From positions 23,837,998-23,901,997 of the forward strand of contig JASXTE010000017.1 of assembly GCA_030280995.1 (NCBI GenBank): a stretch of 64,000 nt of DNA. Direction: 5' to 3'. A program made the position numbers and the translations under genes. Positions 22,642 through 35,300 of the stretch are shown here, one piece after another. The stretch comes from Hemileia vastatrix (taxonomy: Eukaryota > Basidiomycota > Pucciniomycetes > Pucciniales > Zaghouaniaceae). The notes beneath the pieces are model-generated. The model ran no database searches, was not told the DNA's origin, and saw nothing but the letters and a program-made list of their open reading frames with translations. Position 1 is the first letter of the stretch. Each line of letters begins with the position of its first letter.

Positions 22642-23392
22642 ATTGGGGGTCTTTCCTTAATTATTACTTATTATTTGTAAAAGCCTTATGACATGATTAT
22701 TACTCTATTATATCTCATAAAAACCAAATATTTTAGTCTGAAGCACATTAGTGGGTCATAATAGCTAACTGATTATGGAAAAGAGCCTTTATAATAATTG
22801 TACAAATTTTTTATATTAAAAATTAGGTATTTATAGTAGTAACTGTAACCAATATAAGCATAATTTCTCTTGGTAAACCACACCATATGGGGGGCAGACT
22901 TGTTAGCAAGTCTGCAAACTTCTGCTAAAATTCACCATAGATTGAACACACATTAAGCTATTGAAAAAGGAACCATAAAATCAGGGATGAAAACCACTCA
23001 ACAGAATAGTTTTAGGTGGGTGTTCAAGTAGAGTTCAGTATGGGTCCACTATGAGTTCAGTCTGAGTTCAGGTTGGGGACTTGCTAGCAAGTCCACCCCC
23101 TATATTGTGTAGTGGTATTTGTTCACCAATATAAAATCCAATTAAATTGGTATTTGGCTAAAGCTTGTTAAGATAATTACTTACCCTTTTTAAGGTCTAG
23201 TTAAATTAATTATTTAATTTTTAACAGATTTTTTCAAATTATTCTTTTATTTTATTTAAATAAATAAAGATATAAATTCAGGGTAAGCTCCAGTGCTTTT
23301 ATTAGTAATTACATTGCTAATAATTTTTTTCTACTAATTAAAATACAAATTTTTTCTCTTGTAGACGTGAAGAATAGCTGTTTAAAGTCATA
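22642..23392 (+). other. Leader (5' UTR) of element I, with a nested MITE
   Basis: The region between the 5' LTR and the gag start aligns, as its reverse complement, to 63560-64000 in element III. The only foreign piece is the MITE at 22876-23114. No coding frame. Confidence 0.75.
22876..23114 (+). mobile_element. CACTA-like MITE, copy 4 (239 bp)
   Basis: Starts AACCACACCATATGGGGGG (first base mutated from C) and ends CCCCCTATATTGTGTAGTG. TSD GTA at 22873-22875 and 23115-23117. The leader of element III has the empty site CTTGGTATTTGG on its minus strand (near 63829-63840), with GTA present once. The shortest copy; it keeps the palindrome GGACTTGCTAGCAAGTCC at the right end. Confidence 0.95.
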
Positions 23393-25553
23393 ATGAGTGC
23401 TCCACAGGACAATGTAAGTGATAAAACTTCTTTTTATACCAGGTCTAAAGCTAAAAACACTGTTCCAGGACATCACTATGGAGGGCCAATCCTTCCCAAA
23501 GCCAGAAGCAATGATCATAGAGGAAAAGGATGCTTTATTAAAAAAGATAACTATAAAAAATACTTCACCTCCTCTTCAGAATCAACTTTCCCATCTTTCC
23601 AAACAGGTTCTGAAACTATAGGAGTCAAGATCTTTCATATTAAAGGAGCTAGAACAGCTGCAAAACAACTGTAAGGTGGGATTTCAGCAGATGAACCAAA
23701 CTTTGGCAGATTTATAGGGAGTACAGCCAAACCAGAAACCCCCTACCCAAGAAGGATCAAGTAAGTAACAGGACAAGATCCTGGTATAGAAATGGAAGTG
23801 GGAGTGGTTCTAATAGCAGTGGTAAAGCCACAATTGAAACAGGGATCCACCCCCTCACCAGACAACCTCAGCTCACCCCTACAGAGCAAAGAAAAAGCAC
23901 CAAAAGTCAGGGCTTGCTTTTATCCCTTGGTAAGTAAATTACGCTTGAAGATTGTACACAATACTATTAACTACAATTAAGGTAATTTTATTGATGTGAA
24001 ATCTGTCCAGAAAATTGAGGAGGACTTAAGACAATTAGGTTTTGATGTATATAAACCTTATTTATCTTTTTTTAATAACAATAGTAATATTTACAATAAT
24101 AGTAAAGTTAACCCTTGGTTGAAACCACTTATTAGTGAGATGAGAGCTTCACAAAATAGTGAAGAAAGTGAGAAGGAAGACATGGAATAATTTAATAATA
24201 ACCCAACTTTCCATAAAATTGTTTCAGCATTATGGAATGAAATGACTGAGTATGAGGAACAGACAATTAAGCTCACAAGTAAAACAATTTCGTCCTTAAC
24301 ATTGAATATTTCTCAATTAGCAACAAGAAATAAAGAATTAGAGAATGAACACTTGGATCTAACTCTTAAATATGATTCTTTAAGTAATAAATATAGTGAC
24401 CTTTCAAACAAACTCTGTGAGTTAGAAAAACTGTATGAAGCACATTTATTAAAATATGAATCAAGAACAAAGTTATATTTTGCACAAACAAATCAGAGTG
24501 TCTCTGATCTGCTACAAAGATTAACTAAGGTTGAGATTGAAACTGATAACATACTAATAAATCAGGATCATCATAAGTATACACAGTATAATAATAATCC
24601 TTTCATTTTCAAAAGTGAATCTCAATCATTTCCGATGCCACCAGAAGTAAAACCATCTGGTGGAAGTGTCAAGTCTGAGAAGACAAATTTAAGTCAAAAA
24701 TATGAGCAAGAGGAAATAAAAGACCATTTATCCAGATTGAATGATTTATTGAATTTACCTAAGATTAGTGAGATTAAATCCTATCAGAAGAACTTGCCAA
24801 AGATTGATCAGTACCCAACATATGATGGGGAAGCCAGCTCTGATTGGAAGAATTTTATTCAAAGAATCGACAATTTAAAATTCTCATATAAGCAAACAGA
24901 TGAAGAAATAACATCAAAACTGATTTCTTTATTTAAGGATGAGGCTTTAGTGAAGATTACTCTTGGGCTGAATGGAAACACCTGAATGAAAACTAATTTC
25001 AAAGTTCTAAATTCAGACTAACTTAGCAAAGATTATATGAAAAAACTAGGTATAATCCAATGAATGGTGACAAACCTATGGTATTTTTAATAAATTTAAA
25101 TAAAAAATTGAACAAAATTGAGCCAAACATGTATTTTAACTTATGGAAAGATAAAATAATATATAAATTACCTATATCCATCAGAGACATTGTTGTATCT
25201 AGAACAATAATGGTTAATAAATACTCTGAATTTATTAATATTTGTAATGAAGTATTATTGAACCATAAGTATGAAGCAAGGTAAAAAACTTATAAATAAA
25301 ACAATGAACCTTTGAAAAATAAGAATTCAAAAGGACTGCAGGAAAATAAGAAAAATCTACTGCACCTGTAGTACCTAGAAATTATGAGACTAATATTTGT
25401 TATAAGTTTAATAAGCCTTGGTTTAAAGGTCACAAATAAGAGAAAAATATAAATATTGTTGAAAATCAGCATGAATCTGAAAATGAAAGAAAAAAATTAA
25501 AGATTCAAGTGATTATGACAGTAATATCTCATATAGTGATGAAAATGAAGTCT
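23393..25553 (+). pseudogene. gag: Element I gag (broken)
   Basis: Starts MSAPQDNVSDK and follows the element III Gag (61112-63559) along its length. It contains the coiled-coil segment (24242-24560, SQLATRNKELENEH and onward), the capsid-like segment (24790-25284, QYPTYDGEASSDW) and a relic of the CX2CX7HXC knuckle near 25400. Stops and a deletion of about 35 nt near 24955 (relative to the LWFEAVLSEGRD region of element III) break the frame. Several stops replace Gln or other codons by one transition, for example at 23672-23674. Confidence 0.85.
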
Positions 25554-25555
25554 GT

Positions 25556-28500
25556 ATGTTGAAAGATGATTTATCCATCTCTGAAAATCCAATATTAAGT
25601 ATGGACTCAAATGTATCATTAAAAAATTTTAAAGATGCTGAAATTATTAAGGATATACAAGCTGATAACTTAAAAATGACACCTATTACAGTTCCAACAA
25701 TCATTTCCAGAGAAAATTTAAATATAGTAATGGACACAGGAGCCTCTTGTTCTGTTGATTCTGTAAATACATTACAGAAAATTGATAGTGACTATGAGTC
25801 AAAAATTGAGCCCCTTCAAAGTAAAATATGGAGAGGTTTTGGATCTGAACTACACCCCATTAGTAGATACAAATTTTCTGTTTTTTTTAAACATCAACAT
25901 GGTTATGTTAGAGTAACTTGTGAATTTATAGTAATGGATAATACTAATTGTAGTAGCTGTTTTATCATTGGAAATGACATTCTGACTAAGTTTGGTGTGA
26001 AATTAGACCCTTATAGTAATAATTTTACAATTGGCATGAATTTAAAAAAATATTTAACATAAATTCTTTTAACACAGTCTTAAAAATTAAGTCAGTTATA
26101 GATATTCCTTGCAAAGGAAGAGAATCCAATGATATGGAACTTCAAGAAACAGAAATTTTAAAAGCATCATTTGGAATTCAGATAAGTGAAGCTGAGGAGA
26201 CAAATATTTTGGACTTAATTAAAGCATTTCTAATGGCTTTTGCACATTGGACCAATGAACTTGGCCTTGTAAAAGATAATGAGATGAAGATTATTTTAAA
26301 CTGTGATATGGATAATATTCCTTCTAGTAATAAAAAGAAACCATATCCTGCTTCACCAATGAAGAGGAAAGACATAGAGGAAAATGTTAAGATGTTGTTT
26401 AAGATGAAAATTATTGAAAAATTTGAAACTACACAAAAATATTGTGTGATATTACCAGTGCTAATCTCTTATGAACAAGATAAAGTAAGACTATGCAGTG
26501 ATTATAGAGCATTAAATACATTTACAGTAGATGATATTTACCTCTCTCCAAGGATAGCTTCTATACATGCTACCCTTAAAGGTTCTAAATACATAAGTTG
26601 CCTAGATGGAAATAAAGGGTACCATCAAATTCCTGTTGAAAAGATTTCATAGAGCTTTTTTTTGATAACAACACATATGGGAATATATAAATATGTCAAC
26701 ATGCCATTTGGACCAAAAAATTCACTGTCAGTATTTCAGGAGTTAATGGATATAACATTCTATAATGAAATGATTTAGGGATGGTTAATGGTATACATTG
26801 ATGACACCATAGTGTTCTCTAAGACATATGATGAACACATAATCCATGTAAATAAGGTATTTCAAAAGATGTATGAAATAAAAATGACCCTTGCATTGAA
26901 AAAATGAAAATTGGGTTTGAGTCTTTAAAAATTCTTGGTCATATTGTATCTGGCTTAAAAATATGTGTAGACCAAAATAAGGTGGCTGAAATCAAGAGTA
27001 TTGGATTTCCTCAAAATGTAAAGTATGTACAATCTTTTCTTGGTATGTGTGGTTATTATAGACAATATATAAAAGAATACCAATTAATTGCTGCACCATT
27101 GACCACACTGATAAAGAAATCAGAAGCTTTCATTTGAAATAATGAAAGAAAACAAGCTTTTGATAAGTCTAAAGAATTTTTGATGACAGCTCCTACCTTA
27201 GGATAACCAGATTTCCAATTACTTTTGTATTGTATACTGATGCAAGTTTTATTAGTTTAGGTGCTTCTTTGCATCAAAAACAACTTATTGAAGGGAAATT
27301 TCAGAAATATTAATTTGCTATATTTGACATACTCTAAGAAGTAGTGAATTGAAATACAGTGCTACTCAACTTGAATGTTTGGAAGTAGTATGGGCTCTTG
27401 AGAAGCTACATTAATACCTTGAAAACCAAAAATTTGAGTTAATAACTGACTGTAGTGCAGTTAAGTCACTCTTAAACATGAAAAATCCTTATAGACATAT
27501 GTTAAGATGGCAATTAGCTGTACAAGAGTACCGAGGACAGATGAATATTAAAGATAGAGCAGGAGCTTTACACCCTAATGTAGATCTGTTATCTAGAGTA
27601 ACTCTACCTAATAATGATAATAATCCTGCTTATTATCCTGAAACAGATATTATTAAAATTTATGGCATTTATATTGTAGATCTTGAGGATAAATTTATGC
27701 AATCTATTCTTGACAATTATTCTTCAGATGCTGACTTGAGTAAAATTATTATAATATTAAATGATCCATCTAATGCTTCAGTGAGTTTTTTAATAAAAAA
27801 TTACCACGAAAGTGTATGAAAGCATTAGAAAAAGAAAAATTTCAATTGAGGATGGTTTTATATATTACAGGAAGAAATTAAGCAATGTAATATTAATTCC
27901 CACTTCAATGAAGGAGTTAATGTTAAGCATATGTCATGATGATATATTAGCAGGTAATTTTGACTTCCATAAAATATTAACCAGAGTAAAAATACAGCTT
28001 GGTGGATTAATATGTCTGGTGATGCTCACAAATACATTGAGACATGTGATTCTTGTCAAAAATCTAAAATATTAACAGGAAAATGAGCTGATTTATTACA
28101 ACAAATTAAGAAATAAAGAGCTCCATGGGAAATAGTTAACATGGACTTTGTAACAAGTTTTCCAATAGCATGGCATAAGAGTTATAACTCTTGCTGGGTA
28201 GTTGTAAATAGATTTACAAAAATCTGTAAATTTATTCCTACCCACAGAGAGGTTTCTCCAAAGGACTTACCTTTTTTATGGTGGAAACAAATGTTAAATA
28301 TAGCAGGATTCCCCATAGCAATATCTTCAGACAGAGATCCAAAATTTACTTCTGAGTTTTGGACATCACTTATGAATGTTTCAGGGTGTTAATTAAAACT
28401 TTTTACAGCACACTATCCACAAACAGATGGGCTAGATTAAAAAATGATACAAACCTTAGAAGATATGAGAAGAAGATATTGTGCTTTTGGTCTTGACTTT

Positions 28501-29232
28501 AAAGACAGTGAAAAATTGACAAATGATTGGGTAACCCCTATCCCGCATTTAGAATTTGAATACAATAGTACAGTACATTCAGTCACTGGAAATAAAAAAT
28601 TTGAGTTATGGTTGGGTTATGTACCTAATACCCCTGCTAAAACTATTAATAAATTACATAGATTGGATATCCATACAGGTACAAAATCTTTTCTTCAGAT
28701 GCAAAAATTATGCAGAAAGCATGCTCAAGAATATGTAAATAAGGCATTTGAGTATGTGAAGAAAAGATGGGATAAATCCCATAAAGAGTAAGTTTTCAAA
28801 GAGTGTGATGAAGTCCTTCTTTCTACACTACATTTCAATTTAAATGGTAATGTTTAATTGAAGGATCCATTCATTGGATCATTTTTAGTAAAAAAGATTG
28901 TTGGTACCAATGCTGTTGAAGTTATTCTATATGCACCATATGATAGAAAACATCCAGTATTTCTTATTTCTCCTATAAAAGCATACCATTCTGATAATTC
29001 TGCTCTATTTCCAAGATTATCAGGAAGGCATAAACAGAAACCTGAGGAAATAGTTGAAAAGGGTGAAATTGAAAAGATACTTAAAAAGAGACACCTTACT
29101 AAAGAAAAGGGAGTTGAGTATCTATTATGGTTTAAAAATAAAGCAAGTGAATATGAGCAGTGGATTCCAGAAAATGAAATTTTTGATCTTAAAAATCTCT
29201 TGAAAAAGCTAAATCAAAATAATTCTGTTTAA
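25556..29232 (+). pseudogene. pol: Element I protease, RT, RNase H, integrase and chromodomain (broken)
   Basis: Protease active site MDTGASCSVDS near 25732. RT segments at 26134-26652 (LCSDYRALNTF, CLDGNKGYHQI) and about 26790-26830, where the catalytic motif now reads VYIDDTI. RNase H at 27230-27600 (YTDASFISLGAS). Integrase at 27812-28791 (HDDILAGNFDFH; MDFVTSFP; SSDRDPKF; the DGLAER region carries a stop near 28437). A chromodomain-like end at 29035-29200 (PEEIVEKGEIEKIL...YEQWIPENEI). At least ten stops and frameshifts. Every domain aligns to element III, so this is an older copy of the same family. Confidence 0.9.
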
Positions 29233-29334
29233 TTCAGTATATGTATCATAGAAAATTTAAATTTTTTTTTCTATTTACTCCTTATTAATCAAAATGTCGT
29301 AAAATTTTTTATTTTTGTTTTTTGGATGAGGGAG

Positions 29335-30486
29335 TGTCAGCCTAGGTATACCCAGGACTGAGTGATTCTTATTTTTAAAATAAGATAACCTTAAATACAT
29401 TAAGTGATAATTAACAAATAAGGTCATAATACTTATATATATGATTATTACACTATTATATGACTTATAGCAGTTTAAATAGCTTATCCATAGCCTAATA
29501 ATACTTATTATGGTGTTAATGGAGTCATAATATACTTATCTTAAGTGATATTAAGTGATTATAGACATACATAAGCTTATATGTATACATAAACCTCATA
29601 TTCAGTGAAATATGTAGTTATGTTATGTATATTTAGTTCTATAAGTGAGTTTTAACCTCTTAATAGCCTATAAAATTTATATTAGGCCTATTTTAGGTCA
29701 TATGGAAATATTCAGTGGACTCAAAAAGTCAACACAAGCATATACATCTTTTTCAGGTGCATATATCCAGTTTGGACAACTTAATCTGATTCCTTTAATT
29801 GCTTTTCACGGAATTATGGGTTGGGATTTGATTACTGGGTTAATATGGATGCTTGGGGATGTTATTGGGGGATTGGACAGTTGATTTTTTTCTTTATATT
29901 CTTTGTGTTTTATTATATACTCATTGGATGAGTTATTTTACCTGTTTCTTTATTGTATATGCTTTTATCTGTTTATTCTATATATGGTATGGGTCATTGG
30001 TATCATTAATTGTGATGAAGGGTCCTTATTAGAGGTCTGGGTGTTGAGACTGCTTGAGGCGAATTCCATGGGAAGTTGATGGGCCCTCACAGTTCTGTGA
30101 TTGCGGGGATAGTAGTGACATCATATGGATTGAAAGTCTGTGCAATCCAGTGGATTTTGGTATAAGTAAGGGAGGATTTGGTGGTTTATTGGACATCAAT
30201 TACTTACCAAAATTAAAAGAAACATTATAACACAATTATTATCATATATAAATATATTATAAATCATTTTTAAATTGATATTATCTTTATATAAGCTATA
30301 ACTATATTTTATTTATCTATTTTCCACATCTAGCCCACATAAAATTCCAAGTATAGTGAGTTTATATTGAGAATAACTATTTTATAAGTCTTCCCTGAGG
30401 TTTAATCACTAAATAATTTACTAATAAGTAGAAGGACCATTAATTTTTACTAATAAATCATACTCAGATAATAGCATACACTGAAA
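29335..30486 (+). repeat. Element I 3' LTR (1,152 bp)
   Basis: Preceded directly by the polypurine tract GGATGAGGGAG (29324-29334). Starts TGTCAGCCTAGGTATAC and ends CATACACTGAAA (terminal CA mutated). The TSD TTAAC follows. Confidence 0.9.
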
Positions 30487-30773
30487 TTAACCCAGTAATC
30501 ATACCCCAACCCATGGAAGTAGATTAAGCTGTCAAATCTGGATATATGAGCCTGTGAAAAGTGTATATGCTTGTTTAGGCATGTTTGGTCCATTAAATAC
30601 ATCAATATGACCTAAAATAAGTAGAAAAATAAAGCTTATAGGTTATTTAGAAGTTAAAACCTACTTATTGACCTATATATACATAATATAACTACATATT
30701 TAACTGAATATGAGGTTTATGATACATATAAGTTTAAGCATGACTATAATTACTTAATATAACTTAAGATAAG
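30487..30773 (-). mobile_element. Split family-A LTR, piece 3 of 3 (truncated)
   Basis: Continues piece 2 without a gap after the TTAAC duplication (TTAACCCAG...). It follows 57045-57345 of the intact LTR until CTTAAGATAAG, where the match stops. The 5' end of the host LTR, about 220 bp, is missing. Confidence 0.8.
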
Positions 30774-31096
30774 CTTTTTTTTTAATTTTTTGGAAATATT
30801 ACTCAATGATTTCCTAAAATCTTATAAGTCATTTTCAGTATAATTGTTGGACTCTCTTGAGAATTCTTTCAATCGTTCAATTATTAATAATATCTTGCTT
30901 ATAATTTTTCATTCCATTGAATATTGTTTCACGAAATATCAAATCTATAGAAGGAGAGGATTGTGACAGAAGTGAAGTCTAATGTTTAATCCATAAATAC
31001 TTATATGTATACATTTGATCTTATAATTACTATCACATATTAGATCACAGATTAGATGTTAGTTATACACATGTTAGAATGATAGAGTATATATAT
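30774..31096. other. Unassigned sequence with a candidate polypurine tract and LTR start
   Basis: At 30949-30961 the purine-rich run AGAAGGAGAGGAT is followed directly by TGTGACAG, the usual layout at the upstream border of a 3' LTR. If real, an LTR starts at 30962, is interrupted at 31097 by the CACTA-type element and continues at 41654 towards the copia gag. No second copy of this LTR is visible, so this stays tentative. Confidence 0.3.
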
Positions 31097-31135
31097 CACC
31101 ACAGAAAATCTGGGGGTGAACTGCTAGCAGTTCCC

Positions 31136-32389
31136 TCTATTTGAAACTATCAGGAATTTATCAGGAAACTATTGGGAAACCATCCTGAAATTTTCACAAA
31201 CATGTTTTTAAATCAGATGAAAAAACATTGAAGACAAAAACTGTCACAGATTGAACCCAGAACCATCCCTCCTTGAGCAGAGCTTAGGAACCACATTGAA
31301 CATCAGTTAATCTCAGGTTTGGCAAAAGGTTGAACAACATCACTTAGCATACCTTAAAAATTAAAAATTAAACTTGAATATATGTTTTGTGTTTGATATA
31401 GATGCATATGCATTTGAATTTGCATGGTGGATACTTATTGCATGTTAAAAATTGATGTGAAATGCCTATCCAAAGTGAATGCATAATGACTATGAAGAAT
31501 AATTAGGCATAAAATTATGCATAAAAATATCCATAAAAAATATGCATAGTGATTATGCATAAAAAATATGCATATCAAATATGCAAAAAAATATGAAAAT
31601 TGAATATGCATCAAAAATATGCATATTGAATATGCAAAAAAAGGTGCATATATGTATATGAATAAAATATATTAATATGCATATACATCTGTATAATGAA
31701 TATTCATATGCATTATGATTGAAATATGCAAAAAAATGATGCTTAACGAGTATATTTTATGTATAAATAGAAATATGCAATATGAATTCATATTGCATAC
31801 AAATAACACTGGCAAACCAACTTGACCAAAACACATACTAAATTTTCATTCTGGACTGAATAGGTGTGAGGGAAGGAAGAAAAACAGTCTGACAATAGAA
31901 AAATGCTACATGCACTCATTTTGTGGCAGAGCAAATGAGAAGTGCTGAATTATGGTTGGTACCCATAATTTAGTATGATATCATAATTTTATTTAATTGT
32001 TTTCAATATTGAAAAGACTTTTGGTTGGTTGGTATGGATCTAGTTATGCCAGGGTCTAATCTAAATATTTTAACAATTTCTTAATAATTAACGGGCTTTA
32101 ATACAAAAACAGGTTGTATTTTTTGTGGGATATTGGATATGATAAGGTCTTTTGTAAAAAAAACTTATATTGTCTAAAAATATTCATGAATCAGATGTGG
32201 GATAATCACTACAAAAAATTGTAGTACTGTGGGCAATAAAATATATGCACAAGCAGTAAGGAAAGGACTGAGTGCACCCTTTTTGTGCAGTGGTATTCAT
32301 TAGAGTGGAATTGTGGATGAAAAATATAATTCATTATTACTATTATATTTTCTCAAAAAATTTATAATATTAAAATAAAATATTGATTC
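31136..32389. repeat. Left arm of the large element with an ATGCAT-rich tract
   Basis: Non-coding. From about 31395 to 31800 the words TATGCATA, ATATGCAT and AATATGCA recur every 15-40 bp on both strands, as TATGCAT is nearly its own reverse complement. A short hairpin (CACTACAAAAAATTGTAGT) lies at 32209-32227. The tandem array starts at about 32390. Confidence 0.5.
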
Positions 32390-35300
32390 ATTTGTATTTG
32401 ACCTTTGTGCCTCACTCATATTTATCATTTGATTAATTATTTGTCACCATTATGTTATTAATATTATAAGTATAGCAAAAACGCATGTGCCAAATGCATA
32501 CCTGGTGATGTTGCACCTTTTATAATATTATTAAATAAAGGTAAAAAAATATGAAAATGATTTGTTTTACAAAAAATAAACTGATATACAAAAGCAATAT
32601 GAGGGATAAACATTAAAATTAAAGGGATCAAATATAAAATAAAAAATTAAAATAAAATTCCTGCCATCAAGAGCAAGTAGAGATGTTGGGGTGAACACTC
32701 ACCAGTGGGGCTAAACTTGGACAATAATTTCTTTTTTGAAAAACAAAAAAAGTTCCAACCTGAGGTTTAACAAAACTTCAGAATAACCATTTGGCCATAT
32801 CAACAACTTCTAGTGCAATTATTCAGAGAGAATTGATCACATCAGACTGCATGTGACCAAAAGTGTCCAGCACAAGTTCGGCCAAACTTGTGCTGGACAA
32901 TTTTATGATGGAGAGTAGCTAGGGTGGAATTTTTCTTCAGTTTATCTGGTATTTCTTATAAAAATTTCCACTAGTATTTGATCTTGTGCCTCACTCATAT
33001 ATATCATTTGATTAATTTTTTGTCACCATTATATTATTAATATTATAAGTATAGCAAAAACTAATGTGCTAAATGCATACAGGATGATGTTACAAATTTT
33101 ATAATATTATTAAATAAAGGCAAAAAAAAATGAAAATGATTTGTTTTACAAAAAATAAATTGATATCCAAAAGCAATATGAGGGATAAAAAGGTAAAATT
33201 AAAGGGATCAAATATGAACTAAAACATTAAAGTAAAATTCCTGCCATCAAGAGCAAGTAGATATGATGGGGTGAAAGCCCACCAGTGGCACTAAACTTGG
33301 ACTATAATTTCTTTTTTGTAAAAATAAAAAAAAATCCACTTGAGCTTTACCAAAAATTCAGGATGACGATTTTGCCATATCAAACAACTTCTAGTGCAAT
33401 TATTGAAGAAAAATTCATCTTCTTTGAAATAGAGAGAATTGATCACATCAGACTGCATGTGACCAAAAGTGTCCAGCACAAGTTCGGCCCAACTTGTGCT
33501 GGACACTTTTATGATAGAGAGTAACTAGGGTAGAATTTTTCCTCAGTTCATCTGGTATTTATTACAAACATGTCTACTGGTATTTTATCTTTGTGCCTCA
33601 CTCATAAATATCATTTGATTAATTTTTGGTCACCATTATATTATTAATTTTATAATTATAGAAAAAACTCCTGTGCCAAATGCATACCAGGTGATGTTAC
33701 ACCATTTATAATATTATTAAATAAATCTATAAAAGTTCAAAAATAATTTATTTTAAAAATTATTAATTGATATCCAATAGCAATATGAGGAAAAGAAAAT
33801 TAAATTAAAGGGATCAAGTATGAAAAAAGAAATCCAAGTATTATTGCTAATATCAAAGGCCAGTAGAGATGTTGAAGCAAATGAGAGCCATCAGGGATAA
33901 ATTTTACTAAATTAACTGATTTATGAAGATAAAAAATTGTGTACCTGTGGTTTTGATGAACTCTAGGTGGACAATTCAGCTATATCAAAATACATCTAGT
34001 GAAGTTTTTTATCAAATAATTTTTTTCATTGCCATAGAGAGAATTGATCCCATCTGACTGCACCTGACCAAAAATGTCCAGCACAAGTTTGGCCGAACTT
34101 GTGCTGGACACTTTTTTCATAGTGAGTATATAGGGTGCAGGTCTCCTTCAGTGCAACTGGTATTTTTTTAAAACATGTCCACTGGTATTTGATTTTTCTG
34201 TGTTATTCATATTTTATTATCTGATTAATCTTTTTTTCACTAGAATATTATTAATTTTATTAGTATAGAAAAAACTTGTGAACCGAATGCATGCCATGTT
34301 ATATAACACCTTTTATAATATTATTAAAAAATGTTAAAAAAATATTAAAATGATTTTTTTTTCAAAATTATAAATTAATATCAAAATGTAACATGAGTGA
34401 TAAAAAATTAAAGTAAAATAGATCAAATATGAAAAAGAAAAATTCAAGGAAAATTCCTGCCATCAAGAGCCAGTAGAGGTGTTGAAACAAATGCAGGCCA
34501 TAAGGGCTAAATTGGACAAAGTTATATTTTTTTTGAAGATAAAAATTTTTTCACCTGAGGTTTAAAAAAACTTAAGGTGGATAATTCAGCCATACCAAAC
34601 TACTTCCAATGTAATTATTTAGCATTTTTTTAAACTTCATTTCAAAAGAGAGAATTGATCCCATCTGACTGCACCTGACCAAAAGTGTCCAGCACAAGTT
34701 TGGCTGAACTTGTGCTGGACACTTTTATGATGGAGGTTAACTAGGGTTGAAGTGTTCCTCAGTAAATCAATTTTCTTTTTTCACATTTCTATTGGTTTTT
34801 TACCTTTTTTTGTCATTCATATTTATCTTAAAATTAATTTTTTGACACCATATATATTATTAATGTTTCTAGTATAGCAAAAACCTGCATGCAAAATGCA
34901 AAATTGGTGATGTTACACCTTTAATAATATTATTATATAAAGTTAAAAAAATATGAATATGTTTAGTTTTTAAAAAAATAAATTTGTATTTAAAATTAAA
35001 AAGAGTAATAGAAAAGAAAAATGAAAATCAATGTGATCAAATACAAAATAAAAAATGCAAGTAAAATTTTTACTATCAAGAGCCAGAAGTGGTGTTGAGA
35101 AATTTGGGGACCCCTAGGTCAAAACTTGGTCTAAATTTACTTTTATGTATAGCTAAATGATTGTGACCTGAGGTTTGGACTGACTTTCAGGGGACAATTT
35201 TACAATATTAAACATTTTTTATTTCAATAATTGAGTGAAATATCATTTTCATTTCCATAGAGAGAATTTATCTTTTCTGAATTCATGCAACCAATAGTGT

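Larger units (their letters stand above)
21232..30486 (+). mobile_element. Element I: full-length, heavily decayed family-A gypsy element
   Basis: Bounded by LTRs at 21232-22641 and 29335-30486, with the 5-bp TSD TTAAC at 21227-21231 and 30487-30491. It encodes gag, protease, RT, RNase H, integrase and a chromodomain-like C-terminus in the order and sequence of element III, but broken into more than a dozen frames. It carries two CACTA-like MITEs, one in the 5' LTR and one in the leader. Its insertion splits the host family-A LTR, so it landed inside a relative of its own LTR. Confidence 0.9.

Noticed and set aside
32209..32290. Possible 82-bp mini-CACTA element (CACTACAAAA to GCAGTG)
   Set aside because: Terminal similarity is only a few bases and the flanks (AAT and GTA) show no target duplication.
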